This document shows, piece by piece, positions 1-8,908 of a stretch of DNA of 32,148 bases (position 1 is its first letter; the number at the start of each line of letters is the position of its first letter). The stretch comes from an uncultured Bacilli bacterium (GTDB lineage: Bacteria > Bacillota_I > Bacilli_A > RF39 > UBA660). A model generated the notes under the pieces. That model was not told where the DNA came from, ran no database searches, and was given only the letters and a program-made list of their open reading frames with translations. A program made the translations under genes and the position numbers. Location of the stretch: positions 1 to 32,148 of the forward strand of contig CANQZQ010000005.1 in the NCBI GenBank assembly GCA_947628375.1, written 5' to 3'.

Positions 1-7
1 ATAAATT

Positions 8-50
8 GCCTTTAAACCCTTCAAGGGTTTACGTGCTTAAGCACGTGGCC
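8..50. other. Two adjacent perfect hairpins enclosed by a GCC/GGC closing helix (candidate structured RNA or terminator)
   Basis: AAACCCTT-C-AAGGGTTT (14-30), ACGTGC-TTAA-GCACGT (31-46), GCC 8-10 / GGC 47-49. Confidence 0.45.
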
Positions 51-136
51 TGAACCTTTTTTTCGAAACGGTCAATATATGTATACTCATTATTTAGCTT
101 TTTACAAATATTGGTATATCTAATAATATATTAAAT

Positions 137-166
137 AAAAAAGCCACTAATTTCTTAGTAACCTTT
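137..166 (-). terminator. Intrinsic terminator of rplJL
   Basis: Minus strand hairpin GGTTACTAA-gaaa-TTAGTGGC (some G.U pairs) followed by TTTTTT, 15 nt after the rplL stop. Confidence 0.65.
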
Positions 167-180
167 CATTTAGAACAAAT

Positions 181-549
181 TTAAGCAAGTTCTACTTCAG
201 CACCAGCTTCAGTTAATTGATCAGCAATACTTTTAGCTTCATCAGCAGGAACATTTTCTTTAATGTTACCACCGTTGTCAGCTAATGCTTTAGCTTCAAC
301 TAATCCTAAGCCTGTAATTTCTTTAATGATTTTAATAACAGCAATTTTATTGCCACCAGCAGATTTTAATACTACTGTTTTAGTACTTGATCCTTCATCT
401 TCAGCACTTGCAGCAGGAGCAGCAGCTACAGCTACAGCAGATGGATCAACACCAAATTCTTCTTTCATTGCATCAACTAATTCTTTTACTTCAAGAATAG
501 TCATTTCTTTTAATGCACTTATAAATTCATCTTTTGTTAATTTTGCCAT
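181..549 (-). CDS. rplL: 50S ribosomal protein L7/L12
   Basis: Typical L7/L12: acidic N-domain, Ala-rich hinge, C-domain KTVVLKSAGGNKIAVIKIIKEITGLGLVEAKAL. Confidence 0.97.
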   Translation of the reverse strand: MAKLTKDEFISALKEMTILEVKELVDAMKEEFGVDPSAVAVAAAPAASAEDEGSSTKTVVLKSAGGNKIAVIKIIKEITGLGLVEAKALADNGGNIKENVPADEAKSIADQLTEAGAEVELA

Positions 550-552
550 ATT

Positions 553-1050
553 TTATTCCTTCCCTTCTAATTGTTCGGCATAAAGATTTAAACTTATTGA
601 TAAATCTCTAACATACTCAATCATACCACTTGCAAGCATAGTAAGTAATCCTTCTCTTGATGGAATACTTGCATACTCTTTAATAGTATTGATATCAGCA
701 ACATCACCACTAATTATTCCAACACGAATATTTAATTTATCATGATTCTTAGCATAATCAGCAATTATTTTAATTGGTTCAAGTAAACTTTCACCAAATA
801 ATATAGCATTTGGACCATCTAAGAATTCATTCATATCAATATTAAGTTCATCTAGTGCTCTTTTTAAAAGTGTATTCTTATAAACTCTAACTTTAGAATT
901 AACTTCATTAAGTTTGTTTCTAAGTTCACTCATTTCCGCAACAGTTAAACCTTGATATTGGAATAGAATAACGGATTCGCTAGCTTTAATATTATCAATA
1001 ATTTCACTTACGATAACTTTCTTTTCATTAAGAATTTTTTCGCTTGCCAT
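553..1050 (-). CDS. rplJ: 50S ribosomal protein L10
   Basis: L10 features (YQGLTVAEMSELRNKL, VYKNTLLKRAL, GPNAILFG); immediately upstream of rplL. Confidence 0.96.
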   Translation of the reverse strand: MASEKILNEKKVIVSEIIDNIKASESVILFQYQGLTVAEMSELRNKLNEVNSKVRVYKNTLLKRALDELNIDMNEFLDGPNAILFGESLLEPIKIIADYAKNHDKLNIRVGIISGDVADINTIKEYASIPSREGLLTMLASGMIEYVRDLSISLNLYAEQLEGKE

Positions 1051-1074
1051 TTTTCCTCCTTATTTTATTTTTAA

Positions 1075-1172
1075 GAATAGCTTCCGGTTAGGGAAGCTTA
1101 AAAAACAAAAGTTAATTAATATTCCCCTCGGTAGGATTTTTAAAATTTTACTTCCCTACTGTCTTCGGTTTT
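1075..1172 (-). ncRNA. L10 ribosomal protein leader
   Basis: Minus strand ACCGAAGACAGTAGGG ... CCTACCGAGGG ... CTTCCCTAACCGGAAG directly upstream of rplJ, matching the known L10 leader pattern. Confidence 0.85.
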
Positions 1173-1188
1173 TCTTTTCTTAAATTGT

Positions 1189-1217
1189 ATTATAACCTAC
1201 AACTTTTAAATATGCAA
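1189..1217 (-). promoter_or_regulatory. Promoter of rplJL
   Basis: TTGCAT-17 nt-TATAAT on the minus strand, just upstream of the L10 leader. Confidence 0.8.
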
Positions 1218-1226
1218 GTCTTAAAA

Positions 1227-1925
1227 TTAAAGTTCAAATGAGTTTTTATCAACTTTAATTCCAGGACCCATAGTTGTAGAAATTGTAATCTTATCAATAA
1301 AGATACCTTTTACAGCTTGTGGTTTAGCTTTATTAATAGTTTTTACAACATAATCTAAATTTTCTAGTAACTTATCTTCTTTAAAAGATACTTTACCAAT
1401 TATAGTATGGATATTGCCATAAGAATCAGTTTTATATGTAACCATACCACTTTTTAAGTCTTTAATTACGTCAGCAACTTTAGTAGTAACAGTTCCTGTT
1501 TTTGGGTTTGGCATTAAACCTTTAGGTCCTAAAATATTACCAACTTTACCAACTTCAGGCATCATATCTGGTGTTGCAACGATAACATCAAAATCAAACC
1601 AATTTTCATTTTTAATCTTATCAAGCATATCTTTGTCGCCAACATAATCAGCGCCAGCATTTTTAGCTTCAGTAGCATAATCACCTTTAGCAATAACTAA
1701 AACTCTTTTACTTTTACCTGTACCATTAGGCATAACTAATGATCCACGTAATTGTTGGTCAGTCTTTTTAGCATCAATATTAAGTTTAATTGCTACTTCA
1801 ACTGTACTATCAAATTTAGTTGTTGCCGTCTTTTTAACTAATTTTGTTGCTTCTTCTTTAGTATATAATTTATCATTTTCAACTAACTTAGCAACTTCCA
1901 CATATTTTTTACTATGTTTTCTCAT
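1227..1925 (-). CDS. rplA: 50S ribosomal protein L1
   Basis: L1 features (DVIVATPDMMPEVGKVGNILGPKGLMPNPKTGTVT). Confidence 0.97.
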   Translation of the reverse strand: MRKHSKKYVEVAKLVENDKLYTKEEATKLVKKTATTKFDSTVEVAIKLNIDAKKTDQQLRGSLVMPNGTGKSKRVLVIAKGDYATEAKNAGADYVGDKDMLDKIKNENWFDFDVIVATPDMMPEVGKVGNILGPKGLMPNPKTGTVTTKVADVIKDLKSGMVTYKTDSYGNIHTIIGKVSFKEDKLLENLDYVVKTINKAKPQAVKGIFIDKITISTTMGPGIKVDKNSFEL

Positions 1926-1973
1926 ATTTTCCTCCTAACTGTGGTTAATTAGCGGATTTTTTATTTTAATAAA

Positions 1974-2570
1974 TTATTCTTCAGTTTCGTCTTTATCTTT
2001 ATCTTCATCACCAATTACTGGTACATCAACTGGAGTTTCAGCTTTAGCTTCTTCTTCCATAGCTTCGAGTTCAGCCTCACGTTTAGCCATTTCTTTTTCT
2101 TCTTCCATAGCTTCTTTGGCTTGTTCAGCTAATTCTTTATCATTACGTCCAGCAACAGCGATTCCCATATTACGAGCAGTACCTTCAATAATATTCATTG
2201 CTTCTTCAACAGTATAGGCATTTAAATCTGGTAATTTAGTTTCAGCTATACTTCTTAATTCTGCTTCTGTAATAGTAGCAACAATTTGATTTGCTCCTTT
2301 AGCACTACCTTTTTGAACTTTAGCAACTTTCTTAAGTAAGAAACCTGCTGGTGGAGTTTTTAGAACAAAGTCAAATGTTCTATCATCATAAATAGAAATT
2401 TCACAAGGAATAACATCACCCATTTTTTCACGAGTTGCATCATTAAATTTAGTACAGAATTCTTGTAAATTAATTCCTGCAGGGCCTAAAACAGTACCAA
2501 CTGGTGGTGCTGGAGTTGCTTTTCCTGCTTCAATTTCTAGTTTAATTTTCTTTACGACTTCTTTTGCCAC
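1974..2570 (-). CDS. rplK: 50S ribosomal protein L11 (GTG start; the 2645 start in the ORF track is an over-extension)
   Basis: L11 features ([37 protein letters not shown]); AGGAGG upstream of GTG GCA AAA; acidic/charged C-terminal extension. Confidence 0.95.
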   Translation of the reverse strand: MAKEVVKKIKLEIEAGKATPAPPVGTVLGPAGINLQEFCTKFNDATREKMGDVIPCEISIYDDRTFDFVLKTPPAGFLLKKVAKVQKGSAKGANQIVATITEAELRSIAETKLPDLNAYTVEEAMNIIEGTARNMGIAVAGRNDKELAEQAKEAMEEEKEMAKREAELEAMEEEAKAETPVDVPVIGDEDKDKDETEE

Positions 2571-2604
2571 GAAAACACCTCCTATAAAATTATTTTTCGT
2601 GTTA

Positions 2605-2638
2605 GTGGTTTTGGGCAAATCCGCTTCTTCCCTCCCAC
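2605..2638 (-). promoter_or_regulatory. Putative L1-binding (autoregulatory) leader hairpin of rplKA
   Basis: Minus strand GTGGGAGGGAAGAAGCGGATTTGCCCAAAACCAC; GTGG/CCAC closing stem in the rplK 5'UTR. Confidence 0.55.
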
Positions 2639-2670
2639 TTAACATACAATTAATACAAATTGCATGTTAA

Positions 2671-2699
2671 ATAATACCATAAAAAAGCAATATTTGCAA
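2671..2699 (-). promoter_or_regulatory. Promoter of rplKA
   Basis: TTGCAA-17 nt-TATTAT on the minus strand. Confidence 0.7.
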
Positions 2700-2808
2700 T
2701 AATTTACTAATAAAGTTTATGTAAAAAAGAAATTTTTAATTAAATTTCTATCGCATTTTGCAGTATATTGTGTTATTATTTAGTTATATTAAGGATAGAG
2801 GTTTTAGT

Positions 2809-3822
2809 ATGGCAAAAAGATTTTTTTATGATAAAGTCCATAATACTAAGAAAACAATTATTAATTTAATTATAATTGGTTGCTGTGTTATTGGAATTAT
2901 TATTTGTTTTATAATTACATCAAATTTTCAAGGAGAAAACAGAAATAAAGGCGAATTAAGTATTAGAAGTGACGCTACTATTGAAGTAAACGAAGACTTT
3001 ACTACCGAAATTTTCTTTTCTAAAATTGAAAATGTTGATTTAGATAAAATTAAGGTTACTTATCCTAACGGATTTGATAAAGCAAGTCCAGGAGAATATA
3101 ATGTAGTATTAACAATTGATGGTAAAGACTACGATTCAAAGTTAATTGTTGTTGATACAATGAAACCAGAGTTAGTATTAAAGCCTTTAAGTATTTTTGA
3201 AGATCAACTTTATACTGCAAAAGATTTTGTAGAAAGTTGTTCTGATAATAGTGGAAAAGAATGTATAATCGAATTTTATGATGGTGGTGTTGATGAAGAA
3301 GGAAATGCTACCGACTATACTAAGTATAATAAACAAGGTATTTATCCAATTAAGATATCGGCTAAAGATGAATCGGGAAATCAAAATGTTTTAGAAATAA
3401 ACTTAACTATTAAAAAAGAAAATACTCCTTCAGTACCAGAAATTGAAAATCCTACGGTATGTAAATATGGTAATGGCTCTTATAATAAAAATAGTAGTAT
3501 ATTAGCTCTTGATGTAACAACTGGTGGCTGTGCAATTAGTTTAGATCTATATAATAAAAATGAAGAAATTGATAAAATAATGGAAGCAGAAACAACAAGA
3601 ATCATTAAAGATGTTCAAAAACTTAATTTAAGAGGGACACCATATGTTAATAGACAAGTATCAGCAATTACCAATTTAACTGGTGATGGAATAGTTGGAT
3701 TTGAATTAGAAATGACATTTAAAATTGAAAATGGTGAAAATATCGAGGTTATTGCTCAATATAAATTAGATATTAATGGTAAAAGAATATTTAGTGTAAA
3801 TAAATATAATTTACCAAATTAA
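2809..3822 (+). CDS. Membrane-anchored protein with Ig-like extracellular domains
   Basis: N-terminal TM segment (TIINLIIIGCCVIGIIICFIITS); two beta-rich Ig-like stretches (SPGEYNVVLTIDGKDYDSKLIVVDTMKPEL; GIYPIKISAKDESGNQNVLEINLTI). ATG at 2809 has upstream purine-rich RBS; the 2758 start is likely an extension. Confidence 0.65.
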   Translation: MAKRFFYDKVHNTKKTIINLIIIGCCVIGIIICFIITSNFQGENRNKGELSIRSDATIEVNEDFTTEIFFSKIENVDLDKIKVTYPNGFDKASPGEYNVVLTIDGKDYDSKLIVVDTMKPELVLKPLSIFEDQLYTAKDFVESCSDNSGKECIIEFYDGGVDEEGNATDYTKYNKQGIYPIKISAKDESGNQNVLEINLTIKKENTPSVPEIENPTVCKYGNGSYNKNSSILALDVTTGGCAISLDLYNKNEEIDKIMEAETTRIIKDVQKLNLRGTPYVNRQVSAITNLTGDGIVGFELEMTFKIENGENIEVIAQYKLDINGKRIFSVNKYNLPN

Positions 3823-3864
3823 AAGTGTTTAATTAATGTGATTACATTAAACAAACACTTTTTT
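3821..3864. terminator. Bidirectional terminator between convergent genes
   Basis: AAAAGTGTTTaat...attaaacAAACACTTTTTT inverted repeat overlapping the upstream stop. Confidence 0.7.
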
Positions 3865-3871
3865 ATTTTAA

Positions 3872-4354
3872 TTAATTTTTGTATTTATTATTAAAGTTTT
3901 TAATAAACATAACTAAGCATACTATTAATGTTATGGTATATAAAATGAGAAAGATTAATTGCCAAATTAAATCAATTGTATGATTGGCTCCTAAAATATC
4001 TAAATAATTATAGCCAATATCTCTTATAAAATCGAAAGGCAATTTTATTAAAGATAATACTAAAACAATATATATTAATTCAAAAATCATCTTTTTTCTG
4101 GTTTGAGGATCTTTGCTTTTAATTAAACTACTAAAAGTATTAAAAGTAGAACTTAAATTATTAAAAAGGCCTGTTTGAAGTTTTTTATAATCTATGCCTC
4201 TTTCATAATAAATTTTTTCTGCAAGTCCTTTAATATTAATATTTTCATTTGCAAGTAAAAATTCATATTTAGTTATTTCTTTATCTCTTTCTTCTTTTAA
4301 TAAGTATTTTAATTCTTTTTCTAATTTTTTTATGTTTTCCTCTTTCATAGTCAT
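3872..4354 (-). CDS. Hypothetical two-TM protein with N-terminal HAAS-like helical region
   Basis: KKLEKELKYLLKEERDKEITKYE... then two hydrophobic segments; translation may start at the second Met (4348). Confidence 0.45.
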   Translation of the reverse strand: MTMKEENIKKLEKELKYLLKEERDKEITKYEFLLANENINIKGLAEKIYYERGIDYKKLQTGLFNNLSSTFNTFSSLIKSKDPQTRKKMIFELIYIVLVLSLIKLPFDFIRDIGYNYLDILGANHTIDLIWQLIFLILYTITLIVCLVMFIKNFNNKYKN

Positions 4355-4390
4355 CTACCTTACTATTATTATAACAAATAAAATATATTT

Positions 4391-4414
4391 AAAAAAGTAG
4401 TATTTAAACTACTT
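4391..4414 (-). terminator. Terminator overlapping the stop codon of the 4409 CDS
   Basis: Minus strand AAGTAGT-ttaaat-ACTACTT-TTTT; stop TAG lies in the 5' arm. Confidence 0.7.
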
Positions 4415-5032
4415 CTTACTAACTATAATTAAACCTGTAAAGCCCCCAACTAAAATTATAAATATACTGGCAATAATAATGACATCATATTTCCCAGATT
4501 CTGGTATTTCTTTAGTAGAGTCCTCTGGTCTTATATCACAATTTAAAGTACCATGAGGAACATTTAAGGAAGATATATCAATATCTTTTTTACTGGCAAG
4601 TTCTTCTAAAACATCTTTATATTTTTTATCTGTTTGATAGGCAATAATTTTTTCATATAATTTATCTAAGTCTTTTGTTCCTATTTGTAAATAATCACCA
4701 ACCATAATAGTTGGAGTAGATAACCTTTCCGTATCTTCTTTATAGTGTTCTAGTGCATCTTGCATTAAAATAAGCCCATTTTTATTATCACTTTGAATCC
4801 ACTTTGGATTATTAACGTCTGTATAATCAGTACCACACCATACTTCTATATTAATAAGTTCAAAGGCATCGGGATCTTCTTTTAATTTTTCTTCAAAAAA
4901 AGCAAAAGCCGATTCACAAGCAGTACAACCATTTTTAGTAAACATATAAAGTTTAACATTATTTTTAGCATATACTGGTGTTAAGGCAAATATTGTTAGT
5001 AACGTAAAAAAAGTTAAATAAATTCTTTTCAT
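4409..5032 (-). CDS. Thioredoxin-like protein, signal peptide, C-terminal TM anchor (copy 1)
   Basis: LYMFTKNGCTACESAF (CxxC), TPTIMVGD (cis-Pro), C-terminal VIIIASIFIILVGGFTGLIIVSKK; RBS GGAGG precedes ATG at 5032. Confidence 0.8.
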   Translation of the reverse strand: MKRIYLTFFTLLTIFALTPVYAKNNVKLYMFTKNGCTACESAFAFFEEKLKEDPDAFELINIEVWCGTDYTDVNNPKWIQSDNKNGLILMQDALEHYKEDTERLSTPTIMVGDYLQIGTKDLDKLYEKIIAYQTDKKYKDVLEELASKKDIDISSLNVPHGTLNCDIRPEDSTKEIPESGKYDVIIIASIFIILVGGFTGLIIVSKK

Positions 5033-5078
5033 TTTTGGCCTCCTTATATAATTATAACACATCTATAAATAGTTACTA

Positions 5079-5102
5079 AAAAAGTAGCAAACGCTACTTT
5101 TT
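5079..5102 (-). terminator. Terminator overlapping the stop codon of the 5094 CDS
   Basis: Minus strand AAAAAGTAGC-gttt-GCTACTTTTT; stop TAG in the stem. Confidence 0.75.
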
Positions 5103-5708
5103 ACTTATAAATATTAATCCAGCAAAACCACCAATTAAGACAACAAATATTCCTGCTATAATTACTAAATCATTCTTGCTTGTTTCTTTTTTTTCTTCTT
5201 CTTTTGGATAAACATCACAGCTTGCACTTCCATGAGGAACGTTTAAGCTTGAGACATCTATATTATTATCTTTAGCAATACTTGCTACGACATCTTTATA
5301 TTTTTTATCCGTTTGATAAGCAATAATTTTTTCATATAATTTATCTAAGTCATTAGCGGTTGCTTGAAATTGATCACCAACAACAATAGTTGGAGTTCCT
5401 TCAATTTCTTCGCCAAAATGGTCAACTACTTTTTCCATTAGGGCTAATGCAGTATCACTACCTGTTATCCAAGGAGGATTAGTTTCACTTTGTGAATAAT
5501 CAGCTCCACACCATACTTCGATGTTAATAAGTTCAAAGGCATCGGGATTTTCTTCTAATTTCTTTTCAAAAAATTCAAAAGCATATTCACAAGCAGGACA
5601 ACCATTTTTAGTAAACATATAAAGTTTAACATCATTTTTAGCATAAGAATGTGGCAACATCATAACCATAGCTAAAACGGCCACTAAAGATATATAAATT
5701 TTCTTCAT
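5094..5708 (-). CDS. Thioredoxin-like protein, signal peptide, C-terminal TM anchor (copy 2)
   Basis: LYMFTKNGCPACEYAF, TPTIVVGD, C-terminal TM ending SKK; strongly similar to copy 1. Confidence 0.82.
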   Translation of the reverse strand: MKKIYISLVAVLAMVMMLPHSYAKNDVKLYMFTKNGCPACEYAFEFFEKKLEENPDAFELINIEVWCGADYSQSETNPPWITGSDTALALMEKVVDHFGEEIEGTPTIVVGDQFQATANDLDKLYEKIIAYQTDKKYKDVVASIAKDNNIDVSSLNVPHGSASCDVYPKEEEKKETSKNDLVIIAGIFVVLIGGFAGLIFISKK

Positions 5709-5732
5709 TTTACCTCCTAATTTTTTAATAAA

Positions 5733-6308
5733 TTATTTTTTACTCATGACAATTAAGCAGACAAAACCACCAACTAGAACAACAAAGATACTACCAATGA
5801 TGATTAAATCTGTAACACTAGTTTTAGCTGCAACTTTTTTATATTGTTCAAGATCAATATTTAATTTATCAGCTTCTTCTTTGACAATATCAACTTTTTC
5901 ATCTTCAGAAGCTTCTTTAGCATTCTTGATGGCATTATATACTAAACTATCATCATTAGGAAATCCAACTGTAGCATAATCACCAATAAAAATTGTTGGA
6001 GTAGCTATTTTTACAGTATCTAATTCTTTTCTTTCTAATAAAGTAATTAATAAATTATAAGCATCTTCATCTTCTATATTCCAGTTTGGATCATATACTT
6101 CGATAATATATTGCTCGAAAAGATCAGGTTCTTCTTTTTCTAAATTATCAAAATAATTAAAAGCATATTCACATCCTTTACAACCATTTTTACTAAATAT
6201 ATATACCGGTACTTTATCTACTGTTTCTTCTTCTGAAGCAGCGAAAGTTACAGGAATAAATGTTAATGTTAATAATAATGTAATTATACTCAATAATACT
6301 TTTTTCAT
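5733..6308 (-). CDS. Thioredoxin-like protein, signal peptide, C-terminal TM anchor (copy 3, divergent)
   Basis: VYIFSKNGCKGCEYAFNYF, TPTIFIGD, C-terminal TM ending SKK. Confidence 0.78.
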   Translation of the reverse strand: MKKVLLSIITLLLTLTFIPVTFAASEEETVDKVPVYIFSKNGCKGCEYAFNYFDNLEKEEPDLFEQYIIEVYDPNWNIEDEDAYNLLITLLERKELDTVKIATPTIFIGDYATVGFPNDDSLVYNAIKNAKEASEDEKVDIVKEEADKLNIDLEQYKKVAAKTSVTDLIIIGSIFVVLVGGFVCLIVMSKK

Positions 6309-6356
6309 ATATACCTCCTAAAAATCATTATAACAAAAAACTAGGCTATTTAAAAG

Positions 6357-6905
6357 TCACTTTTCAAGAGTTTTATAAATTTTCACAATTCTCACTATAA
6401 TCTCTTTATCATCAATATCTATTTTATTAGTGCTAATTAACGTAGCTAGGCCATTTGCATATAACCAAACATGCATAAATAATTCTTTAGCCTCAGAAAA
6501 AGTATAACCTTGTTTATTAACCAAATTAATAATAGCCCCTTGATTCCATTTTTCATTTAAAACATCATCAATACTTTTCCATTTTAAATTATTTGATAAA
6601 AATAAACTAATAAATAAATTTTTATAATATTTAGCAAATTCCACATAGGCAACACATAATGTTACTAAAGCTTTTTTATTATCTACTCTACTAGTGATAA
6701 ATTCATCATATTGTTTATATATTTCTTTATATATATCTTCTTTTATTTCATCCATATTTTGATAAATACGATATAAAGGTTTAGTGGAGATCTTTAACTC
6801 TTTAGCTAAATCTCTTGCATTAAGTGAATCCCAACCTTTTTTGTTAATCATGACAACTGCTTTTTTAATTATTGTTTCTTTTTCTAATTTGCAACTTGCT
6901 GGCAT
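6357..6905 (-). CDS. TetR/AcrR-family transcriptional regulator
   Basis: N-terminal HTH (IIKKAVVMINKKGWDSLNARDLAKELKISTKPLYRIYQNMDEIKEDIYKE) with helical C-terminal domain; RBS GAGGGGTGATAAT; TGA stop. Confidence 0.82.
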   Translation of the reverse strand: MPASCKLEKETIIKKAVVMINKKGWDSLNARDLAKELKISTKPLYRIYQNMDEIKEDIYKEIYKQYDEFITSRVDNKKALVTLCVAYVEFAKYYKNLFISLFLSNNLKWKSIDDVLNEKWNQGAIINLVNKQGYTFSEAKELFMHVWLYANGLATLISTNKIDIDDKEIIVRIVKIYKTLEK

Positions 6906-6920
6906 ATTATCACCCCTCTA

Positions 6921-6934
6921 GTAACTATTGTTAC
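6921..6934. promoter_or_regulatory. Putative TetR operator
   Basis: Perfect dyad GTAAC-TATT-GTTAC at the predicted transcription start of the tetR promoter. Confidence 0.55.
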
Positions 6935-6938
6935 CATA

Positions 6939-6967
6939 ATTATATTATCTTTATTTAAGCTTGTCAA
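6939..6967 (-). promoter_or_regulatory. Promoter of tetR (full consensus)
   Basis: TTGACA-17 nt-TATAAT on the minus strand. Confidence 0.85.
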
Positions 6968-7018
6968 ATTTATTTTATTAGACTGTAAATAACTAGCCAT
7001 TTATACTTGAAAAATAAA

Positions 7019-7048
7019 TTGACCTATTATATATTATTTTTATAGAAT
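7019..7048 (+). promoter_or_regulatory. Promoter of J-domain gene 1
   Basis: TTGACC-18 nt-TAGAAT, followed by AGGAGG RBS. Confidence 0.65.
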
Positions 7049-7078
7049 AAGATAAGTTTTTAGGAGGATAATGTAAAA

Positions 7079-8803
7079 ATGACTTTCGATGAAGCTTTAA
7101 AAATTTTGGGATTAGATAACAATTATTCAGAAAGCCAGTTACGAAAAAAGTTTCATGATTTAGCAAGAATTTATCATCCTGATGGACAAGTAGACAAATC
7201 TTTAGAAGAACAAGAAATCGCATCAGAAAAAATGAAAGAAATAAATGAAGCTTATGATATTTTAACAAAATCTTTAAAAGAAGGGAAAAAAACAACTGAA
7301 AGTAATGCAAATTATTCAAATAATAATGCAAGTGAACATACCGTTAATTATTCATCTGATATTTTCGATAATTGGAACTGGTACAATATTAATGAGTTAA
7401 ATAACTATAGAGATTCTAAAACAAATATTATTAAAAAATACATTTTAACTTTTAATTTTAAGTGTAAGTTTTTAGATAAGGCTAATTTCAACCAATTTGT
7501 AAATGAATCTATCTTTAAAATTAGTAATGCAAAAAGTAAAATAGAAATAGATGAGGTTTTTTTAAAATTTACTAACACATTAGAAAAAATTTATAAAGAA
7601 TTTAAAAATAGATATTTTAAAATTAATAATATACCTGAAAATACACCTTTTGCTATTGATACTAACTTAACTTTTGAAGAATTTTTTAAAAAACTAGAGG
7701 ATATTAACAAAAATAAACAAGCCAATATTATCACAGAAGAGGTACATAGTTTAGTAGCATCTTACCAACTTCGCGAAAATTACGAAGATTTGCAAAATAG
7801 TATTAATGATTTAATGAATAACACTATAGACACTCTTTTATTAGTTCAGGATAGTTTTAATTATGAACTTCTTAAAAATAATCATCTTAATCAATTAAAA
7901 AGTAATATTGATGAATTATTCAAAAGGGCTTCTGTTAACAAACCTTTATATTTAGAATTGTTAGAAATTATAAATAAGTATAATTTGCCATTTAAAGATA
8001 GAATAGAAAATCTCAAAAATAAGATAGGCGATCCTTTATTTCCTATTTATTATCAAGAACTAAAGGCAGATATTAATAATTTACTTGAATTACTTGATCA
8101 TGGTGAGGAAATTAAGAATATTGAAAATAATCTTGCTATTAGATTTAATGAAGCAATAAATAGTATAAATGATCCACAAAAGCAAAAACTTATTATATCT
8201 TTATATCAAAGTATTATAAGTAATTTATCAAATATTAGTTTTGAAGGACTTATGCTACTTAATGAAATCAATTTTTACGATTATGATGAAGCTTTAAGAA
8301 TTTATAATAAAGTTAAAAATAATTTAATTACAGATAAAAATATAGAAGTTTATTTATGCGACGGGGTAATAGGTATAGCGCCAATAAAGCATGTAAAAGT
8401 AGATGGTGTAGAATATAATTTAACAGCTATTAATAAACAAAATGTCTTAAAAAAAGACAAAACTTTATTTGGGCAAATAGTATCTTTAGATGATTTTATG
8501 AAAAAAGCTATAGCCAGTTTTACAGTAGGTGAAAATAAAGAAGGAGAAGAAGTTATAATTCTATTTGAATTAAATTCTCTTAAACTCTGCTTATATAAGG
8601 GTCATTTGGAATTTTTTGACGATATAAAAAAACCATTTATAATACAAAATAAAACTAATCCTAATGATTATCAAGGTCGTTTGCAAGATAGAAATTATAT
8701 TATATCTTTAATTATTAATGATTGCTATCGAACATTGAAAATTTCAGAAAAAAAAGACTATCAAGTAATTGAAACATCATCTAAAAAAGTTGGTTCTCGA
8801 TAA
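7079..8803 (+). CDS. J-domain protein of unknown function, paralogue 1
   Basis: N-terminal J domain: ALKILGLDNNYSESQLRKKFHDLARIYHPDGQ...KMKEINEAYDILTKSLK with HPD; long helical middle; C-terminal LCLYKGHLEFF module. Confidence 0.85.
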   Translation: MTFDEALKILGLDNNYSESQLRKKFHDLARIYHPDGQVDKSLEEQEIASEKMKEINEAYDILTKSLKEGKKTTESNANYSNNNASEHTVNYSSDIFDNWNWYNINELNNYRDSKTNIIKKYILTFNFKCKFLDKANFNQFVNESIFKISNAKSKIEIDEVFLKFTNTLEKIYKEFKNRYFKINNIPENTPFAIDTNLTFEEFFKKLEDINKNKQANIITEEVHSLVASYQLRENYEDLQNSINDLMNNTIDTLLLVQDSFNYELLKNNHLNQLKSNIDELFKRASVNKPLYLELLEIINKYNLPFKDRIENLKNKIGDPLFPIYYQELKADINNLLELLDHGEEIKNIENNLAIRFNEAINSINDPQKQKLIISLYQSIISNLSNISFEGLMLLNEINFYDYDEALRIYNKVKNNLITDKNIEVYLCDGVIGIAPIKHVKVDGVEYNLTAINKQNVLKKDKTLFGQIVSLDDFMKKAIASFTVGENKEGEEVIILFELNSLKLCLYKGHLEFFDDIKKPFIIQNKTNPNDYQGRLQDRNYIISLIINDCYRTLKISEKKDYQVIETSSKKVGSR

Positions 8804-8821
8804 TTTACAAAAAATATTATG

Positions 8822-8852
8822 GCCATTTTCTAATGCAGGAAAGTGGCTTTTT
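8822..8852 (+). terminator. Terminator of J-domain gene 1
   Basis: GCCATTTTC-taatgcag-GAAAGTGGC-TTTTT; T-tract nearly abuts the next -35 box. Confidence 0.75.
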
Positions 8853-8854
8853 AA

Positions 8855-8883
8855 TTGACATTGAAAATGCCTTATGCTAGAAT
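8855..8883 (+). promoter_or_regulatory. Promoter of J-domain gene 2
   Basis: TTGACA-17 nt-TAGAAT. Confidence 0.75.
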
Positions 8884-8908
8884 ACTACTTAATTTCGGAG
8901 GGAATTTT

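Noticed and set aside
263-583. Plus-strand ORF antisense to rplL
   Set aside because: Shadow ORF over a confident ribosomal gene
6350-6372. AAAAGTGACTTTT palindrome at the tetR stop as a terminator
   Set aside because: Loop would be too short to form a hairpin and there is no following T-tract
6993-7331. Minus-strand ORF antisense to J-gene 1 (and 10734-10925 antisense to J-gene 3)
   Set aside because: Their similarity to each other only mirrors the conserved J-domain DNA; Leu/Lys/His-rich products with no RBS support
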